35,825 bases of DNA, taken from NCBI GenBank assembly GCA_020025965.1, contig JAHHRG010000016.1, positions 1 to 35,825 on the forward strand, read 5' to 3'. A program made the translations under genes and the position numbers. The number at the start of each line of letters is the position of its first letter. The stretch's first letter is position 1. Shown in pieces: positions 33,442-35,825 of this stretch. Source of the DNA: Sutterella sp. (GTDB taxonomy: Bacteria > Pseudomonadota > Gammaproteobacteria > Burkholderiales > Burkholderiaceae_F). The notes under the pieces were generated by a model that saw nothing but the letters and a program-made list of their open reading frames with translations, made no database searches and was not told the origin of the DNA.

Positions 33442-33466
33442 CCGTCACAGTTGATTGTGTTCAAAG

Positions 33467-33500
33467 AACGACGTTAATTTTCGGGTTAGCGTCGTTTTTT
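33467..33500 (+). terminator. Intrinsic terminator after the small unknown gene
   Basis: AACGACGTTAA (33467-33477) pairs with TTAGCGTCGTT (33486-33496, one G-U pair), followed by TTTT and a further T-rich run. Confidence 0.82.
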
Positions 33501-33684
33501 ATTTTTCGGATAAAAACTCGGAAACAAAAGCCGCTTGAGGTCGCGCGCAAAGCGTCTTTCCGTTAAGATAGCGGCTCTCGGACGGTGTCAATCGATACTT
33601 TCGTTTTTCTTTTTTTATCGCCTCGTAGCCCCGTTTGTTACGGCAAACGGCGGGCAAGACTGGGCGTTACAGTCGGAACCTCCA

Positions 33685-35349
33685 ATGGCTCAGTACGTTT
33701 TTACTATGAACCGCGTCGGGAAAATCGTCCCGCCAAAGCGTCAGATTCTTAAGGATATTTCTCTTTCCTTTTTCCCAGGTGCCAAGATTGGTGTTTTGGG
33801 TTTGAATGGTGCAGGTAAGTCGACGCTCCTCAAAATCATGGCCGGCGTTGATAAGGACATCGAAGGCGAAGCCATTCCGATGCCCAATCTCAATATCGGT
33901 TACCTCCCGCAGGAACCTGAGCTTGACGCTGAAAAGACGGTTCGCGAAACGGTTGAAGAAGGCATGGGCGAAATCATGCAGGCTCAGGACAAGTTGAACG
34001 CCGTTTACGATGCTTATGCTGATCCTGATGCCGATTTCGATGCGCTCGCTGCCGAACAGGCTCGCCTTGAAGCGATCATTGCCGCTGCAGGGACCAACGT
34101 TGAAACGCAGATGGAAATTGCTGCCGATGCTCTTCGGCTCCCGCCTTGGGAAGCTAAGATTGGCAATCTCTCTGGCGGTGAAAAGCGCCGCGTCGCGCTC
34201 TGCCGTCTGCTTCTGTCACGACCCGACATGCTCCTTCTCGACGAACCGACCAATCATTTGGATGCCGAATCCGTCGAATGGCTTGAACAGTTCCTTCACC
34301 GTTTCCCAGGTACGGTTGTGGCCGTTACTCATGACCGATACTTTCTCGACAATGCCGCTGAATGGATTCTCGAACTTGACCGTGGCGAAGGTATCCCTTG
34401 GAAGGGTAACTATTCCTCCTGGCTTGATCAGAAGGAGAAACGCCTTGAAATTGAAAAGCGTCAAGAAGACGCTCGTATGAAAGCTATCAAGCACGAACTC
34501 GAATGGGTTCGTCAGAACCCGAAGGGACGTCAGGCTAAATCGAAGGCTCGTTTGTCCCGCTTTGAAGAATTGTCGAGTGTTGAATACCAACAGCGTAACG
34601 AAACAAACGAAATCTTCATTCCGGTAGCCGAACGTTTGGGTAACAACGTGATCGAATTTGAGCACGTCTCTAAGGGATTCGGCGATCGTCTCCTGATTGA
34701 CGATCTTTCCTTCACGATTCCGCCCGGTGCTATTGTCGGTGTGATCGGTCCGAACGGTGCTGGTAAGTCCACGCTATTCAAGATGATCATGGGCAAGGAA
34801 CAGCCAGACAACGGTGAAATTAAGATTGGTTCCACGGTCCGTCTCGCTGCTGTTGACCAGATGCGTGATTCTCTGCCGAACGACAAGACTGCTTTCGATG
34901 CTGTGGCTGACGGTCAGGACATTCTTCAGGTGGGTAAGTTCTCCATGTCGAGCCGTGCTTACCTAGGTCGCTTCAATTTCAAGGGTGGCGATCAGCAGAA
35001 GTTGGTCGGTACGCTCTCAGGTGGCGAACGCGGTCGTCTTCATATGGCCAAGACGCTCTTAGCTGGCGGCAACGTTCTTCTTCTGGATGAACCGTCTAAC
35101 GACCTTGACGTTGAAACGCTTCGTGCTCTTGAAGAAGCTCTTCTGGAGTTCGCAGGTTGCGCTCTCGTGACATCTCACGACCGTTGGTTCCTTGATCGTA
35201 TTGCGACGCATATCCTCGCTTTCGAAGGCGATTCGAAGGTTGTCTTCTTCAACGGCAATTACAACGAATACGAAGCTGACAAGAAACGCCGCCTCGGTGA
35301 AGAAGCTTGCCGTCCGCATCGTCTTCGCTTCAAGCCACTGAAGCACTAA
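33685..35349 (+). CDS. ettA: Energy-dependent translational throttle protein EttA (ABC-F)
   Basis: ABC-F ATPase that binds the ribosomal E site and gates the first peptide bond according to energy state. From ATG 33685 it has 554 residues, matching the E. coli length of 555. The start MAQYVFTMNRVGK is the family N-terminus. Domain 1 has Walker A GLNGAGKST (39-47), LSGGE (162-166) and LLLDEPTNHLD; the linker is rich in charge (KAIKHELEWVRQNPKGRQAK). Domain 2 has GPNGAGKST, LSGGERGR, LLLDEPSNDLD and SHDRWFLDRIATHIL. No membrane domain is present. The upstream in-frame extension from 33535 lies in the terminator region and is rejected. Confidence 0.97.
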   Translation: MAQYVFTMNRVGKIVPPKRQILKDISLSFFPGAKIGVLGLNGAGKSTLLKIMAGVDKDIEGEAIPMPNLNIGYLPQEPELDAEKTVRETVEEGMGEIMQAQDKLNAVYDAYADPDADFDALAAEQARLEAIIAAAGTNVETQMEIAADALRLPPWEAKIGNLSGGEKRRVALCRLLLSRPDMLLLDEPTNHLDAESVEWLEQFLHRFPGTVVAVTHDRYFLDNAAEWILELDRGEGIPWKGNYSSWLDQKEKRLEIEKRQEDARMKAIKHELEWVRQNPKGRQAKSKARLSRFEELSSVEYQQRNETNEIFIPVAERLGNNVIEFEHVSKGFGDRLLIDDLSFTIPPGAIVGVIGPNGAGKSTLFKMIMGKEQPDNGEIKIGSTVRLAAVDQMRDSLPNDKTAFDAVADGQDILQVGKFSMSSRAYLGRFNFKGGDQQKLVGTLSGGERGRLHMAKTLLAGGNVLLLDEPSNDLDVETLRALEEALLEFAGCALVTSHDRWFLDRIATHILAFEGDSKVVFFNGNYNEYEADKKRRLGEEACRPHRLRFKPLKH

Positions 35350-35373
35350 CTGACTAATGGATAAGGAAAAACC

Positions 35374-35825
35374 TTGACGGTTTACCTTCTTCTTTCCGAT
35401 CGAGAGCCTCCGTTCGATTTGCTTCGGCGGAGGCTTTCGTCATGCTCGGGGAAAGCCTTTGCGGTTGTTTTATCTGAGTCTTTACCCACCGACGAAATTC
35501 TTCGTCGGGCAGGGCTTTGTGCTTGCGAGTCACTTACAGGATTCGAAGCGATGGAAGGAATGCACCGTATCGAATGTGACCGTGCGAACCTTTTGCTCGC
35601 TCGTATGTCGCGCGAAGCCTTTATTAAAAACGCCGATCTTACCCCTGACGTTGTTATTGATGAAACGCTTAGCAGTCTCGGTGCCGTGAAGCGCTTTTTA
35701 GCGGGTGGTGCAACGTTGCTTCTTGCAGCCGAACCCGAGAAACTCTCACCCTGTCTGGAAAAAAGTGAGGAAGGTATCGTTCTTCGCCATCGAGCGCAGG
35801 AATGTTTGATACCGACAGAACCCGA
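35374..35825 (+). CDS. Unrecognised protein, 5' part only (cut by window edge)
   Basis: A frame open for 150 codons to the window end, starting with TTG and preceded by AAGGA at 35363-35367, six bases away. No other frame here is both long and well started. The visible product begins TVYLLLSDREPPFDLLRRRL and continues through LPTDEILRRAGLCACESL and SREAFIKNADLTPDVVIDE. It has several cysteines, no signal peptide and no membrane helix. I recognise no family. A hairpin at 35405-35435 falls inside this frame. The unusual start codon is why the gene is easy to miss; ATG 35551 is an alternative start. It follows ettA by 24 bases and could share its transcript. Confidence 0.6.
   Translation, partial: MTVYLLLSDREPPFDLLRRRLSSCSGKAFAVVLSESLPTDEILRRAGLCACESLTGFEAMEGMHRIECDRANLLLARMSREAFIKNADLTPDVVIDETLSSLGAVKRFLAGGATLLLAAEPEKLSPCLEKSEEGIVLRHRAQECLIPTEP
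35405..35435 (+). other. Hairpin downstream of ettA, inside the next reading frame
   Basis: AGCCTCCG (35405-35412) and CGGAGGCT (35428-35435) form an 8-bp stem with a 15-base loop, followed by only TTCG. It could be a weak terminator for ettA or a structure within the following gene. Confidence 0.5.

Noticed and set aside
33535..33684. Upstream extension of ettA by 50 codons
   Set aside because: It has no family resemblance and precedes the conserved MAQY start.
35459..35689. A 76-codon + strand frame at the right edge
   Set aside because: It overlaps the longer frame from 35374, which has a good ribosome-binding site and stays open to the window end.
1..35825. Search for CRISPR arrays, tRNA/rRNA genes, IS elements, phage genes and attachment sites
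   Set aside because: None seen by reading; all major frames belong to core chromosomal genes.

Overview
The window is a compact, mostly co-directional stretch of bacterial core chromosome. Almost every gene is recognisable housekeeping. I see no rRNA, tRNA, IS element, prophage, CRISPR array or integration site. Gene content and order point to a Gram-negative betaproteobacterium of the order Burkholderiales: lptD-surA-pdxA-rsmA, divergent amgK-murU, dusB-fis-purH, tolB-pal-cpoB, two-subunit glycyl-tRNA synthetase. The moderate GC content and the short Fis, TolB and Pal proteins make a Sutterellaceae-like gut organism plausible. That family assignment is inference and was not tested.

Region 1 (1-5092, + strand): the 3' end of lnt (lipoprotein N-acylation), glyQ-glyS, a terminator, then plsC overlapping a DUF45/YgjP-type zinc metallopeptidase gene. 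Region 2 (5099-10538, - strand): the envelope-biogenesis operon lptD-surA-pdxA-rsmA, tightly packed with overlapping stops and starts. Region 3 (10679-12422, +): amgK-murU, the peptidoglycan-recycling kinase and uridylyltransferase, transcribed divergently from lptD. Region 4 (12526-20904, +): dusB-fis-purH, then tolB-pal-cpoB without tolQRA beside it, an NAD-type malic enzyme, and scpA without an adjacent scpB. Region 5 (20983-24973, -): a SulP anion transporter with a STAS domain, and metG. Region 6 (25179-31347): apbC/mrp (+), then on the - strand a thioredoxin-reductase-like ferredoxin-NADP reductase, a BepA-like M48 peptidase, an orphan LuxR-type response regulator with a degenerate receiver, and a tandem universal-stress protein. 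Region 7 (31614-35825, +): tcdA, a single-domain universal-stress protein, a small protein of unknown function, ettA, and the start of an unrecognised gene opened by a TTG codon behind a good Shine-Dalgarno sequence.

Functionally, the window is rich in outer-membrane and envelope maintenance (Lnt, LptD, SurA, BepA-like peptidase, TolB, Pal, CpoB, AmgK/MurU, PlsC) and in translation (GlyRS, MetRS, RsmA, DusB, TcdA, EttA). Intergenic spaces are short, none above 300 bases. Most hold a strong hairpin, often within 20-40 bases of the next start codon, so that termination and translation-initiation signals nearly overlap.

I did not find a convincing undescribed system. The items most worth a second look are the terminator/ribosome-binding-site overlap upstream of scpA and similar sites, the unrecognised gene at the right edge, the Tat-like signal on TolB, the degenerate receiver of the LuxR regulator, and the small unknown protein upstream of ettA.
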